DNA of 50,460 nucleotides from Candidatus Saccharimonadota bacterium (GCA_028289095.1 JAQGGY010000020.1:1-50460), one strand, 5' to 3'; counted from the stretch's first letter, positions 1 through 8,295 are shown. The notes: generated by a model from the sequence alone, not told the origin. Numbers and translations: made by a program.

Positions 1-99
1 GAACCTCTAGTGTAACTCTCACCACTCATTCGATCGATAGATACTCTCGATATGGTACATCTAGAATTGACCTCCATGAGTAGTATTCATCTCTTATAA

Positions 100-115
100 G
101 GTGAAAACTTTCACC
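100..115. promoter_or_regulatory. Short palindrome, possible operator
   Basis: Seven-base arms GGTGAAA and TTTCACC flank a 2-nt centre, a perfect inverted repeat too tight to form a hairpin, so a dimeric DNA-binding protein site is the more natural reading. No gene start lies close by. The first 330 bases of the window otherwise show no supportable gene; one frame is open from base 3 to a TAG near 86 and may be the tail of an upstream gene. Confidence 0.3.
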
Positions 116-136
116 CATCTGGTGCACCAATAAAGT

Positions 137-164
137 AGTCCCAGCCAGTCTGGGGCTTTTTTAT
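137..164 (+). terminator. Intrinsic terminator
   Basis: A short GC-rich stem (CCCAG with CTGGG around a 5-nt loop) runs straight into a T-rich tract (CTTTTTTA). It would end transcription of a gene lying mostly left of the window. The stem is only about five to six pairs, so strength is uncertain. Confidence 0.55.
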
Positions 165-331
165 TGGTATGAATATTCAACCTCACGACCTCTTCAAAAT
201 AATAAGTTGAGCGTGCTACGATATCCAGTGTCTCGCCGACCGGCACTGGAATCTTGTTTACCACTGTCGGTAATTTGGTGTTAGAGTCTATAATATATAC
301 GCAACACTAAAACATAGTCAGGTAAAAAAAC

Positions 332-1263
332 ATGCAGCCACATTTCGCACACATCAAATGGTTCGTAGAAGAAGGGAAGCATCCCGTAGCGGCACTTTCA
401 TCGTCAGAATGGCTGATGGTCGCAATAGGTATTTAGTCGGTACTGGTTTGCTGCTGATAATACATCGGCTACTGATAAAATTCGGCATCACCCGTAAATT
501 AGATAATTCATTAGGCAAGTACGCGAAAGCCATCCCGTATATCGTACGTTATACTACCGGATTATTACTTGTAATTAATGCCGCCAAAGGGTTACTTTTC
601 GCTCCTAATGTCCCGACCGACGTACACGTCATCGCGCCTGTGCTTTCTATGATTTTGGCCACTGCGGGCGTCATGTTGATTATTGGTTTTAAAATACGCT
701 GGGCTGCAACAGTAATGCTATTGGCATATTTTATATCGCTGGTATTCGTACGTCCGCTACTGGATGTGCTTGATCTTGTCGAGTATGTAGGCATCGGTCT
801 GTATCTATTGCTGTATGGTAAGAACTATTTGAATACACTTACTTGGCATGAAAGACTTCAGCCACTTCTTAATCCCGAATCATTGCTGCGTATATTTGTT
901 GGTATTGGCCTGATGACATTGGCGATGAGCGAAAAGTTGCTGGGCGTAGGCCTGAGCGCTGACTTTCTGCAGCAACACAACTGGAATATGCTGCAAGGAA
1001 TAGGTGTAAGCGACAGACTGTTCATTATTGTAGCGGGCATTACCGAGTTTGTTGTGGGACTGACGCTTGTGCTGAATATCGCGCCACGTCTAACGACCGC
1101 TATAGTGGCGGCTTTGATGACACTGACAGCAATCTTGCTTGGTGTCGAAGATATTTTCGGCCATTTGTTTGCGCTAAGCCTAGTGGCTGTTGTGTGGTTG
1201 CGGAATGAATTGCCTGATAGCTCGATTGGTAAACGTTCGTCAAAGAGTAAATCAGTAAAATAA
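332..1263 (+). CDS. DoxX-like polytopic membrane protein with apparent frameshift
   Basis: The open frame ending at 1263 begins at 358, but its first ~24 residues are Arg/Ser-rich and look out of frame. An ATG at 332 in another frame gives a plausible N-terminus (MQPHFAHIKWFVEEG, then WLMVAIGI) and stops at TAG 434-436, where the hydrophobic segment continues naturally in the 358 frame (YLVGTGLLLIIHRLL). A single missing base near 428-436 would restore one protein of about 310 residues with roughly eight membrane segments. DoxX-like architecture (paired helical hairpins, Gly-rich membrane segments) is a weak family assignment. A TATAAT at 289-294 may be its -10 element. The break could be a real mutation or a sequence error; no slippery heptamer is visible. 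Confidence 0.6.
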
Positions 1264-1380
1264 AAAAAACAGGTCAATGTATACGTTCACGTGTGACGGG
1301 TTACGTCAATTGACTTGAAGTTTTCAGTGATGCGCTGTTCGTCTGTGCTATTTATGAATGTAACTGAAGTACGCGTTTAG

Positions 1381-1418
1381 CATAATTAGCTTATACTAAA
1401 CAGTGTAAGCTAATTATG
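1381..1418. repeat. Long perfect inverted repeat
   Basis: Thirteen-base arms (CATAATTAGCTTA and its exact complement) flank a 12-nt centre, and the pairing extends as RNA to 16 bp with one U-G pair and a 6-nt loop. No T-tract follows in either direction, so it does not look like a standard terminator. It lies between the frameshifted membrane protein and the split-barrel gene and could be an operator or an RNA hairpin. Confidence 0.6.
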
Positions 1419-1490
1419 TATCTGGAAGCTATATGGTCGGTGAATATATATTGAGACAGGCAGGAATTAATCACAAAAAAAGGGGTAATC

Positions 1491-1982
1491 ATGCAGATAC
1501 AATCAACCAGTTCACCTGAAGCTATGGACGATATTAATAATTTTCTACAGTCGCATCATAGCGGCACGCTGGCTACGGCTGACGCTGCGGCAAATCCCCA
1601 TGCAGCAGTCATTTACGTGACGTTCAATGAAGATTACACCTTTTCATTCATTACGAAAAGCGAGACGCAAAAGTATAAAAACATCGAAGAAAATAAAAAC
1701 GTCGCACTCGCCATCTATGACGAACAAGAGCAAGCATCTGTTCAGGTGGTAGGTTATGTTGAGGTGATTGATGATAAAGACGGGATGCAAACGGTCATGA
1801 ACAAATCATATAAATATTCGGCAGAGGTTAGTGGCCGGGAACTTCCACCCCTAGAGAAGTTATTTGCAGGTGAGTACGTTGCGTTGCGGCTGGTTCCGCA
1901 GGCTATCAAAATGGCCGTTTTTGCCAGACCAGAATCTGGGGCTGATGAACTGTTCGAAACCGTACTTCTTAGCAAGGACTAA
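1491..1982 (+). CDS. Pyridoxamine 5'-phosphate oxidase-like (FMN split-barrel) protein
   Basis: The 163-residue product matches the PNPOx-like split-barrel fold: an N-terminal helix, then GTLATADAAANPHAAVIYVTF, typical of the first strands that cradle FMN or F420, then SFITKSETQKYKNIEENKNVALAIYD, the second strand pair. Such proteins are usually small dimeric flavin or heme binding oxidoreductases or stress proteins; the substrate cannot be read from sequence. The start is supported by a GGGG run 6-9 nt upstream. It stands alone between an inverted repeat and a coiled-coil gene. Fold assignment is firm, function is not. Confidence 0.8.
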   Translation: MQIQSTSSPEAMDDINNFLQSHHSGTLATADAAANPHAAVIYVTFNEDYTFSFITKSETQKYKNIEENKNVALAIYDEQEQASVQVVGYVEVIDDKDGMQTVMNKSYKYSAEVSGRELPPLEKLFAGEYVALRLVPQAIKMAVFARPESGADELFETVLLSKD

Positions 1983-2116
1983 GGTAGTATATCGAGTCCG
2001 TACTCACTTCAAGGATATTCTAATGAGTATATATACGAACATGGACACGGAATAGGCGAAAATCTTGCTACGGCTAAATAAGGCTGTTACACAAAAATAT
2101 AAATGGAGGTAAACAA

Positions 2117-2503
2117 GTGATGATGAGTGTGGTTGCGGAACGAATCTATGCTAAAACAAACGATCTGATTAAAGACAAAGAAGCGGTACATAATCAGATC
2201 AATAGATTAAAGCAAGCAATTGATAGTGTCAAAAAACACATTCATCATACCGAACTGGAAATTGTCATCGAAGGGGCGTCGGCGCATTTGGTTGGCCTGC
2301 CCGATATAAGGTTAGCGAATGAAATGCGAGAACTAAATAAAGAGAAAAGTAATTTACGTAACGATGAAAAAGTACTAAATGAGCTAACGGTGAAATACGA
2401 TGAATTTACGAAAATGATTGATAACCATCGCTTCTGGATGCATCGGGCTGATACGACCGACCCCGCTCGGCAGCGAGAGGCTGAGCAAAAGATTTTCGGA
2501 TAA
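2117..2503 (+). CDS. Small coiled-coil protein, function unknown
   Basis: I do not recognise this 128-residue protein. It is strongly charged and predicted helical, with heptad-like Leu/Ile spacing through residues 10-50 and 70-105, broken by a short Gly-containing segment (EGASAHLVGLPD) near 53-64. No signal peptide or membrane segment. A good Shine-Dalgarno (GGAGG at 2105-2109) precedes overlapping start choices: GTG 2117 (7-nt spacing) or ATG 2120 or 2123. It lies just before the copper-type repressor promoter but has no visible link to it. It is probably a cytosolic dimeric or antiparallel helical protein. Confidence 0.65.
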   Translation: MMMSVVAERIYAKTNDLIKDKEAVHNQINRLKQAIDSVKKHIHHTELEIVIEGASAHLVGLPDIRLANEMRELNKEKSNLRNDEKVLNELTVKYDEFTKMIDNHRFWMHRADTTDPARQREAEQKIFG

Positions 2504-2577
2504 AACGGTTACTTTCGTTTTTGGTGAACCTGTGACAGATAGGGTCCAATATCTATTTTCGCGGATATAATATTACA

Positions 2578-2606
2578 TTGACTGGTACCCCCTGGGGGTA
2601 TATGGT
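2578..2606 (+). promoter_or_regulatory. csoR promoter with palindromic operator in the spacer
   Basis: A -35 TTGACT (2578-2583) and -10 TATGGT (2601-2606) are separated by exactly 17 nt, and that spacer is essentially a perfect palindrome, TACCCCC-T-GGGGGTA. G/C tracts flanked by TA are the known operator type of CsoR/RcnR repressors, so the repressor would block its own promoter. The -10 ends 6 nt before the ATG, predicting a leaderless transcript. Confidence 0.88.
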
Positions 2607-2612
2607 AAATGT

Positions 2613-2897
2613 ATGATAAGCGATATAAAACAACGAGCGTTACATCGCGCCAAGATACTTGAGGGGCAGATGCGTGGCGTTCAAAAGATGATTGAAAATG
2701 AAGATTACTGCATGGACATCCTGACGCAGAGTCTGGCTATTCAAAAATCAATTGGATCACTTAATAAACTAATACTCGAAAATCATGTACGAACTCATAT
2801 CAAAGCAAATCTAGCGTCAGAATCAGAGGCTGTTCAGGAGCAAGCCATCGAAGAGCTGCTAGGTTTGTATGAATTATCCAACGTAAGAAGTAAATAA
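2613..2897 (+). CDS. csoR: CsoR/RcnR-family metal-sensing repressor
   Basis: The 94-residue all-helical protein carries the DUF156 signature: ILEGQMRGVQKMIENEDYC in helices 1-2 and ENHVRTH in helix 2. The ligand set is Cys33, His58, His62. Copper CsoR proteins normally have Cys-His-Cys, whereas nickel/cobalt RcnR has Cys-His-His, so the metal is ambiguous from residues alone. The neighbours (DUF305 protein and CopB-type ATPase, same strand, short gaps) favour copper. Repressors of this family are released from G/C-tract operators on metal binding, and such an operator fills its own promoter spacer. It heads a three-gene metal-resistance operon. Confidence 0.92.
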   Translation: MISDIKQRALHRAKILEGQMRGVQKMIENEDYCMDILTQSLAIQKSIGSLNKLILENHVRTHIKANLASESEAVQEQAIEELLGLYELSNVRSK

Positions 2898-2908
2898 GGA
2901 GTAACGAG

Positions 2909-3346
2909 ATGAATAAAGACAGTATATTGATGGGAATAATAGGACTACTAATCGGCGTCGTTATTACCGGGTTTACAGCAGGGCAAGCCGTGAATAATAA
3001 CAACGTAGGCATGATGCAGATGATGGGAATGAACTCAAATAGTATGCAACAGCCTGGTGCTGTGGGCCATGACTCTATGTCGATGGCGGGCATGACGGGG
3101 CAGCTAAAAAATAAAACTGGCGATGATTTTGACAAGGCATTCATTGAAATGATGATCAGTCATCACGAGGGCGCTGTCGATATGGCAAAGCTGACCGCAA
3201 CGAATGCGAAACACGATGAAATTAAGCAACTAGGCGTTGATGTAATAACGGCACAAAATAAAGAGATTGCTGATATGAAGCGTTGGCAGCAAGAATGGGA
3301 TTATGCATCTGACGAATCAATGCAGATGATGCACGGCGGCCACTAA
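2909..3346 (+). CDS. DUF305 family protein, membrane-anchored
   Basis: The 145-residue product has an N-terminal hydrophobic helix (about residues 6-25), a Met/Gln/His-rich linker full of MM and MxM motifs suited to Cu(I), and the DUF305 core with DFDKAFIEMMISHHEGAVDMA (about 73-93), whose HH is characteristic. The C-terminus ends MQMMHGGH. DUF305 proteins are ferritin-like four-helix proteins often found with copper-handling genes. SD AAGGAG lies 7 nt upstream. It sits 11 bp after csoR and 1 bp before the ATPase, so it is almost certainly cotranscribed. The role as an extracytoplasmic copper binder is inferred from composition and neighbours. Confidence 0.88.
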   Translation: MNKDSILMGIIGLLIGVVITGFTAGQAVNNNNVGMMQMMGMNSNSMQQPGAVGHDSMSMAGMTGQLKNKTGDDFDKAFIEMMISHHEGAVDMAKLTATNAKHDEIKQLGVDVITAQNKEIADMKRWQQEWDYASDESMQMMHGGH

Positions 3347-3347
3347 T

Positions 3348-5360
3348 ATGGATCACTCGCATCATGCCGAACATGAGCAGCACGATCACGACAAGCACGC
3401 CGGCCATTCTGTGGCAATGTTCAAAGATAAGTTCTGGTTATCCCTACTACTGACGGTACCCGTACTTGCGTATTCTGAAATGATCCAACACTGGTTTAAC
3501 TTTGCGCCCCCGAGTTTTGTCGGTTCAGTATATGTACCATTTATTGTTAGTACCATCATTTTCTTTTACGGCGGTTTGGTATTTATAAAGGGCGCACTAG
3601 GCGAAATAAAAGCAAAGCTGCCAGGTATGATGACACTCATAAGTTTGGCAATTATCACCGCCTACGTCTATAGCGTCGCGACCCAGTTTTTCATAGAGGG
3701 TGATGGTTTCTTTTGGGAATTAGCAACTTTAGTAACCATTATGTTACTAGGTCATTGGCTTGAAATGGCGTCAGTGGCTAAAGCTGAGAATGCACTTGAT
3801 GCTATCTCAAAGCTACTACCCGACAAAGCCGAAAAGCTTGTAAATGGCAAGCCGACACAGGTGTTAGTGAGTGATCTGAGTGTTGGCGACCTGGTTCTAG
3901 TACGACCTGGTGCAAGTATACCCGTTGATGGTGTAGTTGTAGGCGGTAGCTCATCGGTCGATGAAGCCGCTATCACTGGCGAGAGTAAACCCGTGAATAA
4001 AGGCGTTGATGATGAAGTTGTTGCTGGTACGGGTAACCAAGACGGCTCATTGACCGTCAAGGTTACAAAGCTTGGTCAAGATACGGCACTTGCCGGGATT
4101 ATGCGGCTTGTCGCCGAAGCTCAAAGTTCGAAATCTAATGTGCAGATGCTTGCGGATCAAGCGGCGTATTATCTGACACTCGTCGCAATTGTTGCCGCTA
4201 TCGCTACATTTATTTTTTGGCTGATTGCTAAAGATGCCGGATTTGCTTTAGAGCGGTCTGTCGCTGTTTTAATTATTGCTTGCCCGCACGCATTAGGGCT
4301 TGCGATACCCTTGGTCGTATCGATATCTACTACGCTATCGGCGAAGAATGGCTTGCTGGTCCGTAAACGACTTGCTCTTGAAGCCGCGCGTAAGTTGGAT
4401 TGGGTGCTATTTGATAAGACAGGAACTCTGACAAAAGGAGAGCACGGGGTTACTGATATTTGGGCTACAAAAGGCTACACAAAGGATGGTATTTTACAGT
4501 TGGCGGCTAGCCTTGAGCAAAATAGTGAGCATATCGTCGGTAAGGGCATAGTAAAGAAAGCTGAGGAGCAACATGTTCTGTTCGACAAACTAGCTAATTT
4601 CAAAGCGTTGCCAGGTTTGGGCGTGCAAGGTACATTACATCATGGTAAAGAAGTGTATATTGCAGCCAGCTACCGTTATATTGAGGAGAACAAACTGACC
4701 GTCCCTGCGGATATTGCCAAAGTGGTCAAGCAGGCTGCTAAAGAAGGCAAGACTGAAGTGTATTTAATCACGAACAATAATGTTATCGGCGCATTGGGTC
4801 TGGCGGACATGGTCCGCGAGCAGTCAAAGCGGGCGATAGCTTCATTAAAGAAAATGGGTATTAAAACGGCGATGATAACTGGCGACTCGGACGAGGTTGC
4901 GGCATATGTATCGAAACAGCTTGGATTAGACCAGTATTTTGCTGAAGTCAAACCTGAAGATAAGGCGGCAAAAGTTAAAGAGTTGCAGAAAAATGGACAA
5001 AAAGTTGCTATGGTTGGCGACGGTATAAACGATGCCCCTGCACTTACGCAAGCTGACATCGGCATAGCCATCGGCGCTGGTACGGATGTTGCTATCAAGT
5101 CGGCAGACATAATCTTGGTGAGAAGCGACCCACAAGATGTCATAAAGGTGATTAACCTTTCAAAACGGACCTATAGCAAGATGGCTCAGAACCTGCTTTG
5201 GGCGACTGGCTATAACTTATTCGCTATTCCTTTGGCTGCTGGCGTTCTATATAGTGCGGGCATAGTATTAGCTCCTGCACTCGGTGCTGTTCTGATGTCC
5301 GTATCTACGGTAGTTGTTGCACTAAATGCTCAACTTCTGCGAAGAGCAAAGTTAACTTAA
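3348..5360 (+). CDS. copB: CopB-type heavy-metal P1B ATPase
   Basis: A 670-residue P-type ATPase with a His-rich N-terminus (about residues 3-22) in place of CxxC metal-binding domains. Seen in order: TGES actuator loop near residue 210, intramembrane CPH near 312, phosphorylation site DKTGT near 356, GDGINDAP near 557, and YN and MSxS residues in the last two helices. The CPH motif with His-rich N-terminus marks the CopB (P1B-3) type, which exports copper. The nucleotide-domain dipeptide usually written HP is HI here (SEHIVG), a variant worth checking. It follows the DUF305 gene by 1 bp, the third gene of the csoR operon. Confidence 0.93.
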   Translation: MDHSHHAEHEQHDHDKHAGHSVAMFKDKFWLSLLLTVPVLAYSEMIQHWFNFAPPSFVGSVYVPFIVSTIIFFYGGLVFIKGALGEIKAKLPGMMTLISLAIITAYVYSVATQFFIEGDGFFWELATLVTIMLLGHWLEMASVAKAENALDAISKLLPDKAEKLVNGKPTQVLVSDLSVGDLVLVRPGASIPVDGVVVGGSSSVDEAAITGESKPVNKGVDDEVVAGTGNQDGSLTVKVTKLGQDTALAGIMRLVAEAQSSKSNVQMLADQAAYYLTLVAIVAAIATFIFWLIAKDAGFALERSVAVLIIACPHALGLAIPLVVSISTTLSAKNGLLVRKRLALEAARKLDWVLFDKTGTLTKGEHGVTDIWATKGYTKDGILQLAASLEQNSEHIVGKGIVKKAEEQHVLFDKLANFKALPGLGVQGTLHHGKEVYIAASYRYIEENKLTVPADIAKVVKQAAKEGKTEVYLITNNNVIGALGLADMVREQSKRAIASLKKMGIKTAMITGDSDEVAAYVSKQLGLDQYFAEVKPEDKAAKVKELQKNGQKVAMVGDGINDAPALTQADIGIAIGAGTDVAIKSADIILVRSDPQDVIKVINLSKRTYSKMAQNLLWATGYNLFAIPLAAGVLYSAGIVLAPALGAVLMSVSTVVVALNAQLLRRAKLT

Positions 5361-5377
5361 TTCAAGAGGGGTATTTT

Positions 5378-5544
5378 ATCCAAGAATTATCAGAATTACT
5401 AAATATAAAAGGTAAAGCAGCCATTGTAATTGGTGGCGCTAAGGGTATCGAGTAGGAATAGTCGCTCTGTTCCTTGCACGTGATATATCTAACTATATGA
5501 CGGGTAGTCAAATCGTTGTTGATGGCAGTGCATTACTGAGGTGA
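5378..5544 (+). pseudogene. Remnant of a short-chain dehydrogenase/reductase gene
   Basis: Directly after the ATPase, a good SD (AGAGGGG) precedes ATC where ATG is expected, then a frame reads KGKAAIVIGGAKGIE before TAG. This is the first strand and Gly-rich cofactor turn of an SDR. About 15 nt later, in another frame, VALFLARDISNYMTGSQIVV and DGSALLR then stop, the usual C-terminus of glucose-dehydrogenase-like SDRs. About 200 central residues are missing. The gene has therefore lost its start codon, its middle and its frame. From the spacing it was probably once the last gene of the copper operon. The following ~200 bases up to the next gene show nothing else supportable. Confidence 0.85.
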
Positions 5545-5743
5545 TAATTACGTTAACAACATATGAATATGAGTGTTTTACGCCTAATCACTTCAGTAGA
5601 CTCCCTTCATGTAAATCGCTTTAACTTCGTAGCCTATGGCGCACCATTTCTATGCAATAAGACAATACACCTAATTGAGATAAGATTTATTTGCTAGAAT
5701 AGAAATGAAGTGAAACAAATTCTTATTAAGGGGAAAACATTAT

Positions 5744-6169
5744 ATGGCAACTATCAATCCATACGTTAATTTCAACGGGAATGCTGAAGAAGCCTTCAAT
5801 TTCTACAAATCTGTATTTGGTGGCGAGTTCACAATGATTGTACGCTTCAAAGATCTAGAAAGCTCTGAGTTCCCTGTACCAGAAAATGAAGCAGATAAAA
5901 TCATGCGTATTGTTTTGCCAATCGGTGGAAGTACTTTGATTGCCAACGATGTTCCAGAAAGTTTAGGCCCAGTAAGTGAGAATGAAAATAGATCTAAGAT
6001 ATCGGTCAACGTGGAAAGTCGTGAAGAAGCCGACAAAATATTTAACGGCCTTACGGTAGGTGGAACTATCGAAATGCCGCTTGGCGATAGCCCGTGGGGT
6101 ACGTATTTTGGGATGTTTAGGGATAAATATGGTATTGAGTGGACAGTGGAATTCAACCCAGGTGTCTGA
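5744..6169 (+). CDS. VOC-fold protein, PhnB-like
   Basis: The 141-residue protein opens with INPYVNFNGNAEEAFNFYKSVFGGEF, the hallmark of PhnB-type vicinal oxygen chelate proteins, and closes with WGTYFGMFRDKYGIEWTVEF, the last beta-alpha unit. These are dimeric bowl-shaped proteins; many characterised relatives are demethylmenaquinone methyltransferase-like or resistance proteins, but most have no known substrate. SD AAGGGG lies about 10 nt upstream. It is the first of three VOC-fold genes within 3 kb, which are divergent in sequence and not simple tandem duplicates. Confidence 0.85.
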   Translation: MATINPYVNFNGNAEEAFNFYKSVFGGEFTMIVRFKDLESSEFPVPENEADKIMRIVLPIGGSTLIANDVPESLGPVSENENRSKISVNVESREEADKIFNGLTVGGTIEMPLGDSPWGTYFGMFRDKYGIEWTVEFNPGV

Positions 6170-6246
6170 CATAGCGCCTAGGAGTAATGGGCATGCTTTG
6201 ATTACGAAGACTAATCATAAGTGCAATAAATATTGAAGGAGCTAAC

Positions 6247-6669
6247 ATGAACAAACAAATTTTCGTCAATCTACCTGTCAGTGATATGAATGAATCTACT
6301 AAATTCTACCAAGAACTCGGATTCACTATGAATCCCGCATTTTCGAACGAAAGTGGTAGTTGTATGGTTTGGTCAGATGAAATTGCAGTAATGCTCCTAG
6401 CGCATGACTTTTATAAGTCCTTCTTTATTAATAAGGAAATTGCGGATACTAAACGTACAAGTGGTGTGCTGCTATGTTTGTCTATGGAATCAAAAGAAGC
6501 GGTCCAACATTTTGCGGACACGGCTAAGAAAAACGGTGGCGACTTCTACCAAGTGGAGAGTGGCGCTCCAGCTGATATGATGTTCGGCTTAGAAGTACAG
6601 GATATTGATGGGCACACATGGGAGCCTATGTGGATGAGTCCAGAATTTAATCCACAATCTGAAGCATAG
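6247..6669 (+). CDS. VOC-fold glyoxalase/bleomycin-resistance-like protein
   Basis: A 140-residue protein beginning FVNLPVSDMNESTKFYQELGF, the first VOC module, and ending FGLEVQDIDGHTWEPMWM, where D-x-D-G-H-x-W-E matches the family's C-terminal strand with a metal-ligand Glu. The long form with MVWSDEIAVMLLAHDFYKSF is typical of a large uncharacterised glyoxalase-like subgroup. AAGGAG precedes the ATG by 6 nt. It is separated from the preceding VOC gene by 77 bp and could share its transcript. The enzyme activity is unknown. Confidence 0.85.
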   Translation: MNKQIFVNLPVSDMNESTKFYQELGFTMNPAFSNESGSCMVWSDEIAVMLLAHDFYKSFFINKEIADTKRTSGVLLCLSMESKEAVQHFADTAKKNGGDFYQVESGAPADMMFGLEVQDIDGHTWEPMWMSPEFNPQSEA

Positions 6670-6853
6670 GTTTTAGTACACTTATATCTTAGTCTGCATC
6701 AATTTATGTATGACAAAGGAACATCACCTTTAGTAGTATGTTAACTGAAAGTAGGGAAATAATTATGCAGGACACGAATGCACCCGTGCTAGCAGGCTTC
6801 TTTGGCGCCCAGTAGTGATGCCAGTAATAGGGATATTCTGTTATGATAGATAG

Positions 6854-7327
6854 ATGCTTATAAATAAATTAGTTCACCAACAAATTAACCCCAAAATATA
6901 CACGTATATCTGTGTAGCCGTCCTAATCATGTTGAGTTTATTGCATCTATTCATGCTGTATGTAGCATTTCCACATCTGGCAGGCTTCATGAATTTATAT
7001 CTGCCTAGCCGTTCTGGCGGCTACGACCTTCCTGTGAGCGCTGATAAGTTTGCGGTAATTAATGGTGTCATTCTAGCGGTGGCTGTTGTGGTCGCTGTGC
7101 TAGTAAGGGGGATGGTTCGCCGTCAGAAGTATGTCGTTGCGACCGCGATTACTTTTCTGTTATTGTTTCCCGCTATCGTCTACGTTACGTTGTATGTTGG
7201 CAGTGCTTTTAATGCAGTATGGGGTAGTCTTGGTGCGACTCTTGGAGTAGTAGGCACGATTGTAATTGGTATGGTATTAGAACTACCACTTCTGATGTGG
7301 ATGAATCAGAACCTAAAAAAGAAGTAA
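6854..7327 (+). CDS. Four-helix membrane protein, unknown
   Basis: The 157-residue product has about four transmembrane segments (near residues 17-38, 65-85, 94-114, 124-146) with an extracytoplasmic loop containing PSRSGGYDLP and a basic C-terminus (NLKKK). No catalytic motif is visible and I do not recognise the family. The start is supported by TATGAT at 6842-6847, six nt before the ATG, predicting a leaderless mRNA. The 184 bp upstream hold only a 16-codon reading frame (6764-6814). Confidence 0.65.
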   Translation: MLINKLVHQQINPKIYTYICVAVLIMLSLLHLFMLYVAFPHLAGFMNLYLPSRSGGYDLPVSADKFAVINGVILAVAVVVAVLVRGMVRRQKYVVATAITFLLLFPAIVYVTLYVGSAFNAVWGSLGATLGVVGTIVIGMVLELPLLMWMNQNLKKK

Positions 7328-7440
7328 TCTGCCTTGCAGGAGGGGTATCCATTCGAACGCACGATTTATCCATTGTGTTTATGCTTGCAAAATACGCATC
7401 TTAGTATATGATTGACTGAATAGAATAAAGGAATGTAAGC

Positions 7441-8295
7441 ATGACCGGTCAGTACACAACCGTAGATTTAATGGATACTAAAGCCGTCCTCAGCATTGCG
7501 ATTCAAGAAAATAGCGAGTTCAGTAGTGAAAGCCTGCTGTCAAAAACAAATATATGCATCGAGCCGCTTATGACTCTTTTAGAGCGGAGTACGATTCTGT
7601 TGTCGGTAGGACAAGATTCTGAATTGGGCAAAGGGCTTGCGGCTATGCAAGAAGATGTCGGACGTCAGGTGATTACAATAGACGGCATGCCAAGTGAGCG
7701 ACACCTATCGCTCGGTGTGGCGCTGGCAGAAGAAATTATTACACTACGTGGTACGCAAGTTGCAATGGTCCATGCAGAAATAAATGGCAAAGCTGAAAGG
7801 CGACTAGTAGAGCCGCGATCATTCCCAAGGTACAAAATACATTATCAAGAACTGCTATATAGTTGTGGGCCAACGACGTTATTAAATGGTATGCGTTTAC
7901 TGCGAGGTGATTACTCAGAAACAGAGGTAGGGTTGGCTGAACTTTGTGGTGCACAGCCAGATATCGGCATTACCGACGAGGATATAGTAGCGCTTACAGG
8001 CCATGAACGAGTAGGTTTAGAGGTGTTGGAAACGAAGTATGATGCAGAACTTACGGACATAAAGCGTTGTGTCGATGAAGCAAAAAGTAAGGGCGAGAAT
8101 CCGTACGTGATTATTAACTACTTTCATGCATTTGCAGGCGAGGGTCATTATGCGGCTGTGGTGGATTATGACGATAAAGCAGTCTATATAATGGACTGCT
8201 CGCTTGGTTATCTGCGTTTACGCAAAGAGTACTTTAAGGCTCACTGGCATAGTACTGATAAGTCGACACGGGGCTGGTACGCGGCTGTACGGTAA
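7441..8295 (+). CDS. C39-like papain-fold protein with unknown N-terminal domain
   Basis: Residues ~135-284 look like a peptidase C39-like papain fold: YSCGPTTLLNGMRLL places Cys142 at the start of the catalytic helix, EGHYAAVVDY gives His236, and IMDCSLG gives Asp252, the expected Cys-His-Asp order. The N-terminal ~130 residues are an unfamiliar mixed alpha/beta segment without signal peptide or membrane helix. C39 domains cleave double-glycine leaders or act as bacteriocin or housekeeping proteases, but no ABC transporter or leader-peptide gene is adjacent. The Gln forming the usual oxyanion hole is not obvious before Cys142 (Gln136 is a candidate). It may be cytosolic. Confidence 0.7.
   Translation: MTGQYTTVDLMDTKAVLSIAIQENSEFSSESLLSKTNICIEPLMTLLERSTILLSVGQDSELGKGLAAMQEDVGRQVITIDGMPSERHLSLGVALAEEIITLRGTQVAMVHAEINGKAERRLVEPRSFPRYKIHYQELLYSCGPTTLLNGMRLLRGDYSETEVGLAELCGAQPDIGITDEDIVALTGHERVGLEVLETKYDAELTDIKRCVDEAKSKGENPYVIINYFHAFAGEGHYAAVVDYDDKAVYIMDCSLGYLRLRKEYFKAHWHSTDKSTRGWYAAVR

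Noticed and set aside
858..1277. 139-codon minus-strand frame
   Set aside because: Antisense shadow of the DoxX-like gene, full of Ser/Thr/Pro typical of reversed membrane-protein codons.
1864..2055. 63-codon plus-strand frame
   Set aside because: Overlaps the end of the split-barrel gene in another frame with no ribosome site.
6764..6814. 16-codon frame MQDTNAPVLAGFFGAQ
   Set aside because: Too short and without a clear ribosome site or neighbours; may be a gene remnant but cannot be supported.
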